A stretch of 32,332 nucleotides of DNA from a virus. This document shows positions 14,343 to 20,929 of the stretch, piece by piece. The stretch lies in the IMG/VR virus record IMGVR_UViG_3300044647_002064, positions 1-32,332 of that record. One strand, 5' to 3'. The position numbers and the translations under genes are program-made. The number at the start of each line of letters is the position of its first letter. Position 1 is the first letter of the stretch. The notes beneath the pieces were generated by a model. That model did no database searches and was not told the origin of the DNA. It saw nothing but the letters and a program-made list of their open reading frames with translations.

Positions 14343-14933
14343 ATGAAAAAGTTTTTACTACTATTATTTTTTATTTTACCTTTTATTTTATTATCTCAAA
14401 AAGTATTAAGAGATAATGTCACAATTAAAACCGACATATTTCAAGTCGTTTACTCCGAAAAATTAGAACAACCACTTTCAGTAACATACACCGTTCAGTG
14501 TCCTTCAGGTTCCGCATCAAGATCAGGTATGGATTTTTTTACTTGTGATTCTGTTAAGACATCAGACAGTAAAGATTATGAAAGTAATGTTTGGGACAAG
14601 GGTCATATGGCCCCTGCGGCAGATTTTAATTGTGATAAAATAATGTTAAAGAAAACCTTTAGTTATTTAAATTGTACACTACAACATCAGGACCTAAACC
14701 GAACTACTTGGAGATTGTTGGAGGTATATGAAAGAGAATTGGCTTTAAAATATACGGTGACAGTAACCGTTACTTGTATGTTTTCTAAAACTTCAGTTGT
14801 TTTAAAATCTGGTGCAACTGTACCTGATGGGTATTATAAAAAAATCACATATAACGGTAAAACTGAAACGTATTACTTTAAAAATGAAAAACCTTCAACA
14901 ACTGACTACAAAAAGTTTATTGTTAAATCTTAA
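14343..14933 (+). CDS. Secreted DNA/RNA non-specific endonuclease (196 aa)
   Basis: The N-terminal signal peptide is MKKFLLLLFFILPFILLSQ. The NUC-family active-site motif follows as DKGHMAPAADF (about residues 81-91, His as general base; the family usually reads DRGH). LNCTLQHQDLNRTTWRLLE is the family's metal-Asn block (N in LNRTTW, ending in W-x-x-L-E). At 196 residues it is compact. It would cut DNA and RNA after export to the periplasm or outside. A typical neighbour in host genomes is none; here it is an isolated plus-strand gene, convergent with and overlapping the kinase gene by 11 nt. Confidence 0.88.
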   Translation: MKKFLLLLFFILPFILLSQKVLRDNVTIKTDIFQVVYSEKLEQPLSVTYTVQCPSGSASRSGMDFFTCDSVKTSDSKDYESNVWDKGHMAPAADFNCDKIMLKKTFSYLNCTLQHQDLNRTTWRLLEVYERELALKYTVTVTVTCMFSKTSVVLKSGATVPDGYYKKITYNGKTETYYFKNEKPSTTDYKKFIVKS

Positions 14934-15327
14934 TCTCAAACCTGTCTTTCATCATTTGCACCTTATCTTCAGGGACATTGTGAATACTTTTATTACCATG
15001 TCTGTTTTCAACAATAATTGAAAATGTTTTATACCCATACTTTTTTGCAAGTTCAAAGTATGGTTCCATTTCCCACTCTTGTGTAAAGGTGTTTGAAACG
15101 GCAATCTTATCAACATTAACTTGAGTTCCGTCGGTTTTCATCCAAGCTTCGGTTTGTGTTCTACAATATTCGTGAGCCAATTTTATTTTACTACCATCAA
15201 AATTGTAATTACCATTACCATCAACAAAGTATTGATCAGCCTCAATGTGTATTCCACCTAATGTTTTAGCAAAAGTTGATTTTCCTGCCGAGGGTAGCCC
15301 TCTCACCAAATATAATATTTTTTCCAT
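14923..15327 (-). CDS. P-loop kinase (PNK/zeta-like AAA_33 type, 134 aa)
   Basis: Walker A is GLPSAGKST (10-18). IHIEADQYF matches the Asp-containing second motif of polynucleotide-kinase-like and NEDD4BP2-like P-loop kinases. NTFTQEWEMEPYFELAKKYGY and a C-terminal N-V-P-E segment (IHNVPEDKV) are typical of this family. It probably phosphorylates a nucleotide or a nucleic-acid 5' end and could supply 5'-phosphates for the RNA ligase. TATATTTG lies 4 nt before the ATG, fixing the start. Confidence 0.85.
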   Translation of the reverse strand: MEKILYLVRGLPSAGKSTFAKTLGGIHIEADQYFVDGNGNYNFDGSKIKLAHEYCRTQTEAWMKTDGTQVNVDKIAVSNTFTQEWEMEPYFELAKKYGYKTFSIIVENRHGNKSIHNVPEDKVQMMKDRFEIKI

Positions 15328-15331
15328 ATAG

Positions 15332-15339
15332 CAAATATA
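15332..15339 (-). promoter_or_regulatory. TAnnTTTG promoter box, 4 nt before start at 15327
   Basis: TATATTTG-CTAT-ATG on the minus strand, 4-nt spacing to the start. No TTTG at -33. It lies directly after the stop of the repeat-protein gene. Confidence 0.6.
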
Positions 15340-15348
15340 ATAATTTTT

Positions 15349-16755
15349 TTATGATTTAACACCATTTTGAATAATATCTTTAACTTCATCTTGATGATAC
15401 CATTCACTTCCTGACATTATAACTTTAACACCATTTTCAATAGCATAATTAATATCTTCAGTAATTATAGCGTTAGTAACCATATGATCTTTTTGTTGAT
15501 AACTTTCAGCCATCTTATGTTTAACTTCTTTAACACCATTTTGTATAACATCATCAACTTTACGATTTATACGGAGATGTCTAGCACCTGTGTCTTTTAC
15601 TCCATTTTGAATAACATCGTCAACTTTACGATAATTCCACCCTAAAATATCTTTAACCCCATTTTCTATAACATCTTCATCAATGATATTATCATCCATG
15701 TCAAAGTGTCCAATATCTTTCACCCCATTTTTAATTGTCTTATCAACATTCGGTGGTTGCTGACCACCAAATTCAATCGCATTTTTAATTTCCCTACTTC
15801 TTGGGAAAACCCAAGCTGAGATTTCTTTTACCCCATTTTGAATAGTTTCGTCAACCGCACCCAATGGATACCACATTCGTGTTTGGGTGTCCTTTACCCC
15901 ATTTTGAATTGTGTCTTCAACATTTATATCTCCCTCAAAATAATACGGATAACTTTCTTTCACTCCATTTTTAAGGGTATCTTCAAAATCAGGATTTAAG
16001 GATTCAAGTACGTCCTTGACATATTTTACCCCATTTTGAAGGGTGTCTTCAACGATATCCTCCAACGGACTTGAATCACCGTCAATTTCCTTTACCCCAT
16101 TTTGAATGGCATTTTCAACATTGGTTGTCATAGAAAATGGATTATCTATAATTTCTTTCACTCCATTTTGAATGGCGTCTTCAACAAACATCCTTCCTTT
16201 TATAAAATCAAAGAAGGTGTGCTTTACCCCATTTTGAATTGTGTTTTCAACACCCATGTCATTCATAAAATCATCGGGTTCAGTATTTTTCACTCCATTT
16301 TGAATGGTGTCTTCAACTAAGTGTTGTACCAACTCATTTTGATATGAGGTGTCCTTTACCCCATTTTGAATGGTATCTTCAACTCGCCTGTAGTAAATCA
16401 TATTTTTTTGTTTGGCGTCCTTCACCCCATTTTGAACTACGTTTTCAACTATTGAATACGGTACATTAGATGTGTCAGTAACATGTTCAATGTCTTTTTC
16501 TAAAAATCTTGATTCAAACCATTCTTTAATTATATCTTTTGACTCAACACAATCAATGCTAAGTAATTTTAATTCAGAATGAAATAGATTATAATTAAAC
16601 CAAAGAGTTTTTGTGTTTGTAAATTCAATAACCCATCTTTTTTCTTCTGTGAATATTAACCACATTGATGATTTTGTTACATACTTATCGGCACCTTCAA
16701 TCATGTCATCAAACATGCCATATATCAATTTTCTTATTTTAGGTGTTATTTCCAT
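15349..16755 (-). CDS. 22-residue repeat protein (468 aa)
   Basis: Residues 1-95 form an N-terminal domain (RKLIYGMFDD, WLIFTEEKRWVIEF, LWFNYNLF, IIKEWFESRF). From residue 103 to the end run about 17 units of a conserved 12-residue block, V-E-D-T-I-Q-N-G-V-K-D-T or close variants, each followed by about 10 highly variable residues. Ten consecutive units keep an exact 66-nt spacing. The unit near 336-350 (IKNAIEFGG) is degenerate. Codon third positions vary within the conserved block, so selection acts on protein. To my recollection other tailed phages carry similar LW-x-N-Y proteins with repeat arrays; function unknown. A promoter lies at 16760-16791. Confidence 0.85.
   Translation of the reverse strand: MEITPKIRKLIYGMFDDMIEGADKYVTKSSMWLIFTEEKRWVIEFTNTKTLWFNYNLFHSELKLLSIDCVESKDIIKEWFESRFLEKDIEHVTDTSNVPYSIVENVVQNGVKDAKQKNMIYYRRVEDTIQNGVKDTSYQNELVQHLVEDTIQNGVKNTEPDDFMNDMGVENTIQNGVKHTFFDFIKGRMFVEDAIQNGVKEIIDNPFSMTTNVENAIQNGVKEIDGDSSPLEDIVEDTLQNGVKYVKDVLESLNPDFEDTLKNGVKESYPYYFEGDINVEDTIQNGVKDTQTRMWYPLGAVDETIQNGVKEISAWVFPRSREIKNAIEFGGQQPPNVDKTIKNGVKDIGHFDMDDNIIDEDVIENGVKDILGWNYRKVDDVIQNGVKDTGARHLRINRKVDDVIQNGVKEVKHKMAESYQQKDHMVTNAIITEDINYAIENGVKVIMSGSEWYHQDEVKDIIQNGVKS
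15352..16449 (-). repeat. Tandem 66-bp in-frame repeat array
   Basis: About 17 copies of a ~30-nt core (plus strand, like TTTACCCCATTTTGAATGG followed by TGTCTTCAAC) separated by ~36 nt of unrelated sequence. Core positions step by exactly 66 nt from about 15833 to 16427, then 57-105 nt towards the C-terminus. It mimics a CRISPR array but is coding. Confidence 0.95.
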
Positions 16756-16763
16756 AATGGAAA
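16749..16763. promoter_or_regulatory. Palindrome over start and promoter of repeat gene
   Basis: TTTCCAT-A-ATGGAAA is a perfect 7+7 palindrome that covers the ATG at 16755 and the downstream half of the -7 box. It is also in the divergent gap before the plus-strand cassette, so it could be an operator controlling one or both. Confidence 0.4.
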
Positions 16764-16791
16764 GGTATGATTATATTTTTAATTAATCAAA
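16760..16791 (-). promoter_or_regulatory. Bacteroidetes-type promoter for gene starting 16755
   Basis: TTTG (16791-16788), 20 nt, then TACCTTTC (16767-16760), 4 nt, then ATG on the minus strand. The last base deviates from TAnnTTTG, possibly because it is part of the palindrome at 16749-16763. Confidence 0.6.
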
Positions 16792-16808
16792 CTATTTATA
16801 ATATTATC

Positions 16809-17255
16809 ATGGAAAGACTAATTAGAAAAATATTAAAAGAGGAAAGTTTAAAACAATCTTTAAAAGATCAAATTAAAGAATTTGGTTGGAAAGATACTGC
16901 GGAATTGGTTAATGGATCCGAGAATCTAAAAAAATTATCCGGAATTAAAACACCGATAGATTTTCTTAACTTATTTAATGATCTTGATGTTGTTCAGAGT
17001 GAGGAACGACCAATATTGACTTTATTTCGATATAAAAAACATAATAATCTAATGGTTTACGATCGAAAAAAAGAGATTGTTTACCTAGACTATGATAAAA
17101 TTTGGTTAGTTTTACGAGATGATTTCGGTCTTAACCTTACTGATACACAACAACTTATAAAGGAATGGTTGGGTGAGGTCTACAATTTAAGTGGAATCAC
17201 AACAACAACCAATTTGGATATACAACTTCCGAGTTGGATGAGACCTATAATTTAA
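16809..17255 (+). CDS. Tag-B cassette protein 1 (148 aa)
   Basis: Starts MERLIRKILKEESLKQSLKD. The first ~11 residues are the tag shared with the next two genes; I-L-K-E fits an (L/I)-x-E prohead-protease site. The body has EFGWKDTAELV, DFLNLFNDLDVVQS, TLFRYKKHNNLMVYDRK and WLGEVYNLSGI. It is homologous to the next gene along almost its whole length. A 14-codon upstream extension is possible but would precede the conserved tag. No known domain. It begins the plus-strand cassette; TATTTATA lies 8 nt before the ATG. Confidence 0.8.
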   Translation: MERLIRKILKEESLKQSLKDQIKEFGWKDTAELVNGSENLKKLSGIKTPIDFLNLFNDLDVVQSEERPILTLFRYKKHNNLMVYDRKKEIVYLDYDKIWLVLRDDFGLNLTDTQQLIKEWLGEVYNLSGITTTTNLDIQLPSWMRPII

Positions 17256-17259
17256 AAAT

Positions 17260-17715
17260 ATGAAAGAACTAATTAGAAAAATATTAAAAGAGGAAAGTTT
17301 AAAGCAAACTTTAAAAGATCGTGTTAAAGAAGATGGATGGGAATATGTTGCAGAATTGGTCGGTGATGGGGAAATTTTAGCAAGATTAGGATTTAATAAT
17401 GATCCGGTTGAGTTCCTTAACTTATTTAACGACCTTGATATTGTTCAGTCAAAAGAAAAACCATATTTGACTTTATTCAGATATGAAAAAGGAAATAATA
17501 TGATGATTTACGATAGAAAAAATGAATATGTTTATATAAATTATGATGTTATTTGGTCATTTTTGGGAGATGTTTTTGGTTTAAAATATGTGGAAATACA
17601 AGAACTTACACAGGAGTGGTTGAGTGAGACATACAATTTAAGGGGAATCACAACAAAATTGCTGGTAAATTACTTTGATTATCAGTTGAGTGAGGCATAC
17701 AATTTAAAAATATGA
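17260..17715 (+). CDS. Tag-B cassette protein 2, paralog of protein 1 (151 aa)
   Basis: Starts MKELIRKILKEESLKQTLKD, nearly identical to the previous gene's first 20 residues, and follows it throughout (EFLNLFNDLDIVQS, LTLFRYEKGNNMMIYDRK, IWSFLGDVFGLKY). Its end is partly duplicated: LSETYNLRG recurs as LSEAYNLKI just before the stop. It is a recent tandem duplication. It overlaps the next gene's ATG by 4 nt (ATGA). Function unknown. Confidence 0.85.
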   Translation: MKELIRKILKEESLKQTLKDRVKEDGWEYVAELVGDGEILARLGFNNDPVEFLNLFNDLDIVQSKEKPYLTLFRYEKGNNMMIYDRKNEYVYINYDVIWSFLGDVFGLKYVEIQELTQEWLSETYNLRGITTKLLVNYFDYQLSEAYNLKI

Positions 17716-18197
17716 AACAACTAATAAAAAAAATATTAAAAGAGGTGGAAGAAGAAAAAGAACTAACAAATCTTAAAGAAACCTTAATGGGTTATATTTC
17801 AACCGTTGGTGTTTTAGAAACAATAAAAATGGTTGGTGATATTGATATTTTTAATGAAATAGTTCCCGATTACTTTTCTAAAAAAAGTCACAAAATAGAT
17901 TTAATTAATGAACTTGTTAATGCTAATGATCCTGATGGTTATATATATTTTTATGAACTAATTAATTCGGACATTTCATTAGGTCAAGTTGATTCTTATG
18001 AAAACGGTGATGGTCACACATTTGAACAATATATACTTTCAGTTGGTGATGGTTCTGTTCTGATTAGTATTTATGAGTATGATGAAGAAGGTGATATGTA
18101 TGACGAATCTGTGGATAGTTATCGTGTTTCTCTTGGAAAATTACCAAATAATGAATTAAATAAAGTTTTTGAAGTATTGGTGGATTATTATTTATGA
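17712..18197 (+). CDS. Tag-B cassette protein 3 (161 aa)
   Basis: The tag MKQLIKKILKEVEEEKEL is like the two preceding genes, but the body is unrelated: a helical part (LKETLMGYISTVGVLETIKMVGD) and an acidic C-terminal beta-rich part (ILSVGDGSVLISIYEYDEEGD; ending ELNKVFEVLVDYYL). This is evidence that tag and body are separate modules. Function unknown. It overlaps the tag-remnant mini-ORF at 18194. Confidence 0.8.
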   Translation: MKQLIKKILKEVEEEKELTNLKETLMGYISTVGVLETIKMVGDIDIFNEIVPDYFSKKSHKIDLINELVNANDPDGYIYFYELINSDISLGQVDSYENGDGHTFEQYILSVGDGSVLISIYEYDEEGDMYDESVDSYRVSLGKLPNNELNKVFEVLVDYYL

Positions 18198-18220
18198 AAA
18201 ACTTAATTAGAAAAATATGA
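18194..18220 (+). other. Tag-B remnant mini-ORF (MKNLIRKI, stop)
   Basis: An ATG overlapping the stop of the previous gene opens MKNLIRKI and then stops at the TGA that overlaps the next gene's ATG. Its DNA (TTAATTAGAAAAATAT) matches the tag-B coding sequence at 16817 and 17268, then switches to a tag-A gene. It looks like the scar of a body/tag swap and could also couple translation to the next gene. Confidence 0.6.
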
Positions 18221-18639
18221 AAATAATATTAACAGAAGAACAATACGATAAATTAATATCTTCTCTAACGGGAGAACCTAAAAGCAATCCGTCTTTATTT
18301 TCTAAATTTAAAAATTGGGTATCGGGTAATAGTGACAACGAGATTGGTAAAATGTTATTGAAGTCAATTGAGTCTGGAAATTATGAATTTGATGGGATTG
18401 ATATTTTATATACTTTATATACTATAAAATTTTCAATAAATAATTTCCCGTTTAAAATAACAAAAGATAATGGTAGCACAAAAGATAATATATTTTCTTT
18501 ATATATGCCATATGTTAAGGAAGAATTAAAAATAAATAAAAACTTATTGAAACATATTTTTGATTTAATGGCTAAAAAACATATGGACCTTAATGATTAT
18601 TTTAACATGTATTTAAATGATATGATTAATTCACTATGA
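18217..18639 (+). CDS. Tag-A cassette protein 4 (140 aa)
   Basis: Starts MKIILTEEQYDKLISSL. The first 29 nt of coding sequence are identical to those of the next gene. L-T-E fits an (L/I)-x-E protease site. The body is Lys/Asn/Ile-rich with FSKFKNWVSGNSDNEIG, ITKDNGSTKDNIFSLYMPYV and a helical end (HIFDLMAKKHMDLNDYFNMY). No domain recognised. Within the plus-strand cassette, 4 nt before the ADP-ribosyltransferase candidate. Function unknown. Confidence 0.75.
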   Translation: MKIILTEEQYDKLISSLTGEPKSNPSLFSKFKNWVSGNSDNEIGKMLLKSIESGNYEFDGIDILYTLYTIKFSINNFPFKITKDNGSTKDNIFSLYMPYVKEELKINKNLLKHIFDLMAKKHMDLNDYFNMYLNDMINSL

Positions 18640-18643
18640 AAAT

Positions 18644-20221
18644 ATGAAAATAATATTAACAGAAGAACAATATAAAAGTTTAATAAATGAGAATTTATTT
18701 AAGGACACCTTAAAAGACCTTAAAATAAATACCGGAATTTTATTCACATTTGGTACAGGAATGGCCGCATTTTTAGGTCCTGTTGAAAGATTACTTACAG
18801 GATCGGGGTTTTCATTTAATTCTACAGAAATATCACTTTTAATAATTTCAGCAATTGCCAATTTAATCAATGACACAAATAAAGATAAGTTATTAGAAAA
18901 GTTAAAAGAATTAAATTTAACTGACGCTCTTGGTGGTGTTGAAAATTTAATTAAAAAATCAACGGATATAATAAGAGAAGTTGTTAAAGGTGTTTTAGGT
19001 GTTTCATATTCATTAACTGAAATACTTGGGTTTGCATTTTTATTAAACCCTGTTATGAAGATCATTGGTTCAATAATAAATGATAGAAATATCACCACTG
19101 ATAATTTACAAGTATTAGTAAGTGGTGTTGTATTAGGAGGTATTGTATTTTTTATTAGAAACCTATTAAAAAAATCAAAAGATAATTTAGGTGAAAGTTT
19201 TGTAACATTAAAAGAAGATATTGAACCATCATCAAAGGCAGTTAAAAACATTTGTGATTCAAAAAAGTTCTGTAAAGCACAAGGAAAAATAACATTCGGC
19301 CAATTAAGAGAATTGGTTGAAAATGCAAAAACAAATAGATTATTTTTACACATTGGTGAAGGCGGATATAAGGCAACTCTTAGATTACTACCTTGGTTTT
19401 TTCCTCAGTTAGCAATTGCTGGTTTTACAGGTTCTTTATTAAGAGCGTTCAACAAAGTTTTTAGACCAACATTAGAAGAAACAACAGGATATAAAACATG
19501 GTGGGGTAAAACCATTATGAAGATATTCAATCTTGTTGAGGGTGAGTTAGGCACAACTGATCCTTTATCTAAAATATTTTTTATATCTGATGGTTTAATG
19601 ACCATGTTAGATGACAAACTAAAAGTTAAATTTGCAAGATACATTGCAGATATTGCATCAGAAAAACCTGATGATGAAGAAGTTCCTGAGTTTTTTGTTG
19701 AAAATGAATTAAGATATTGGTTAAATGAGAAGTTCTTATTGGATCCACCTCTATCACCAAAAAACCCAACAATAGAAGATAAAGAAACTTTAGATGAAAG
19801 TTATATTAGATTAAGTGAGGACAATACTGATAACTTACTTGGTTACTTATATGAGATGGGTTTTGATAATGATGACGCATTATATCAACTAAACGACATC
19901 ACAGATTTTTATGATAATTTACCTGAGACGCTAACACTTTATAGAATGGTATTTGCCGGTAGTAAAGATGAAATAGATACACAATATCCAGGTTCACATT
20001 ACGCAACAAACAAAAATGATTTATTAGATAGTCACTACACTTCTTTAAGAGATTCAAGTTATGGTGATAATTGTTATGTGATAAAAGTTAAAGCACAAAA
20101 ACAACTAATAGATAGTTACGAATCAATAAAGAATAACATTCTTTATCCAAACGAACAAGAGATCACATTAAAGAATAAAGGGTTTGGTGTTGATGTAATA
20201 GAAATAATGCAGGTCAATTAA
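18644..20221 (+). CDS. Tag-A membrane protein with C-terminal ADP-ribosyltransferase-like domain (525 aa)
   Basis: Tag MKIILTEEQYKSLI. Hydrophobic helices lie at about 31-50, 62-77, 125-147, 155-173 and possibly 252-268. A central helical region carries a Cys pair (NICDSKKFCKAQ). The last ~100 residues fit an R-S-E ADP-ribosyltransferase: TLYRMVFAG (Arg 434), YPGSHYATNK (Ser 451), and YPNEQEITL with Glu 504 and Glu 506 as an E-x-E pair, then KGFGVDVIEI. T4 Alt is a precedent: an injected ART cut after I-T-E near its N-terminus by the prohead protease. The role, NAD-dependent modification of a host target after injection, is inference. Convergent with the MPPED gene. Confidence 0.65.
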   Translation: MKIILTEEQYKSLINENLFKDTLKDLKINTGILFTFGTGMAAFLGPVERLLTGSGFSFNSTEISLLIISAIANLINDTNKDKLLEKLKELNLTDALGGVENLIKKSTDIIREVVKGVLGVSYSLTEILGFAFLLNPVMKIIGSIINDRNITTDNLQVLVSGVVLGGIVFFIRNLLKKSKDNLGESFVTLKEDIEPSSKAVKNICDSKKFCKAQGKITFGQLRELVENAKTNRLFLHIGEGGYKATLRLLPWFFPQLAIAGFTGSLLRAFNKVFRPTLEETTGYKTWWGKTIMKIFNLVEGELGTTDPLSKIFFISDGLMTMLDDKLKVKFARYIADIASEKPDDEEVPEFFVENELRYWLNEKFLLDPPLSPKNPTIEDKETLDESYIRLSEDNTDNLLGYLYEMGFDNDDALYQLNDITDFYDNLPETLTLYRMVFAGSKDEIDTQYPGSHYATNKNDLLDSHYTSLRDSSYGDNCYVIKVKAQKQLIDSYESIKNNILYPNEQEITLKNKGFGVDVIEIMQVN

Positions 20222-20231
20222 CCTGCATTAT
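20204..20231. terminator. Perfect inverted repeat at convergent gene ends
   Basis: ATAATGCAGGT, a 6-nt loop, then ACCTGCATTAT: an 11-bp perfect stem over the overlapping stop codons of 18644-20221 (plus) and 20218-20922 (minus). It is placed to act as a bidirectional terminator, though neither side has a strong T run. Confidence 0.55.
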
Positions 20232-20922
20232 CAACAAATTCTAATTCGTTTGTTTTTGGATCCCAATCAACAGTTAATGGTTTGTTTCGGAATTCATATC
20301 TTTCATTTAGAACCGCCGCGTTTATAAAATGGGTGTCACCATCAAAAACATAACCATAACCACTATGGATGTGCCCACACAAGTGAATTTTTGGTTTGAT
20401 TTCTTGTATTTTAGATAACAAATCTTCACAACCAACATTTTTTCCATCATATGGAACAAAATCTAATTTACCAAAAGCGGGTCCGTGAGTAACCAAGATA
20501 TCAACGTCTTTTGGTATCAAGTTCCACTTCTCCATTAGTTTTTCACCACGAGGTAAATTGAATGCCCAATTATGGAATTCAGGTTGCCATGGACTACCCC
20601 ATATTTTAACCATGTTATCTATATCTTCACCAACACCCATCCAATCATCTTGTAGATAATCTATGGTTTTATAACCAGTTAATAACCCTTTAAGTTTTTC
20701 GGCGTCGTCTTGAAACCCAAAGTCGTGATTACCACATATAAAGACTTTGGAGTCGTAATTATCTATTTTGTCATACCATTTGAAAAAGTTTTCAAGTTCA
20801 GTGATATATCCACGACTAGTAAGGTCTCCCGAGTGGAGCAATATATCACCGCCAGGTAAAAAACCATTAAGTTTTTCATGTTTGTTATGTGTATCTGATA
20901 TAAGTGTCAACCTTTTTTTCAT
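20218..20922 (-). CDS. MPPED-type metallophosphoesterase (234 aa)
   Basis: The motif set of the MPPED1/class III phosphodiesterase group is complete: SDTHNKH, ILLHSGDLTSRGY, FICGNHDFGF, IWGSPWQPEF, ILVTHGPAFGKLD and LCGHIHSGYG. It probably hydrolyses cyclic nucleotides or other phosphodiesters, so a role against host nucleotide signalling is possible but unproven. The start MKKRLTLISDTH is preferred over an ATG 25 codons upstream, because the family begins near this motif and the extension would overlap the HNH gene. Confidence 0.9.
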   Translation of the reverse strand: MKKRLTLISDTHNKHEKLNGFLPGGDILLHSGDLTSRGYITELENFFKWYDKIDNYDSKVFICGNHDFGFQDDAEKLKGLLTGYKTIDYLQDDWMGVGEDIDNMVKIWGSPWQPEFHNWAFNLPRGEKLMEKWNLIPKDVDILVTHGPAFGKLDFVPYDGKNVGCEDLLSKIQEIKPKIHLCGHIHSGYGYVFDGDTHFINAAVLNERYEFRNKPLTVDWDPKTNELEFVDNAG

Positions 20923-20929
20923 TTTATAT

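Noticed and set aside
15352-16449. CRISPR array with ~30-nt repeats and ~36-nt spacers
   Set aside because: The whole stretch is one 468-codon frame. Spacing is a multiple of 3 throughout, the cores differ mainly at synonymous positions, the N-terminal domain is continuous with the array, and no cas gene is near.
18634-19353. Long 239-codon minus-strand frame inside the 18644-20221 gene
   Set aside because: It is antisense to a gene with clear tag, membrane and domain structure. Its composition (Asn/Phe/Ser-rich) is typical of the complement of AT-rich coding DNA, and it has no start signal.
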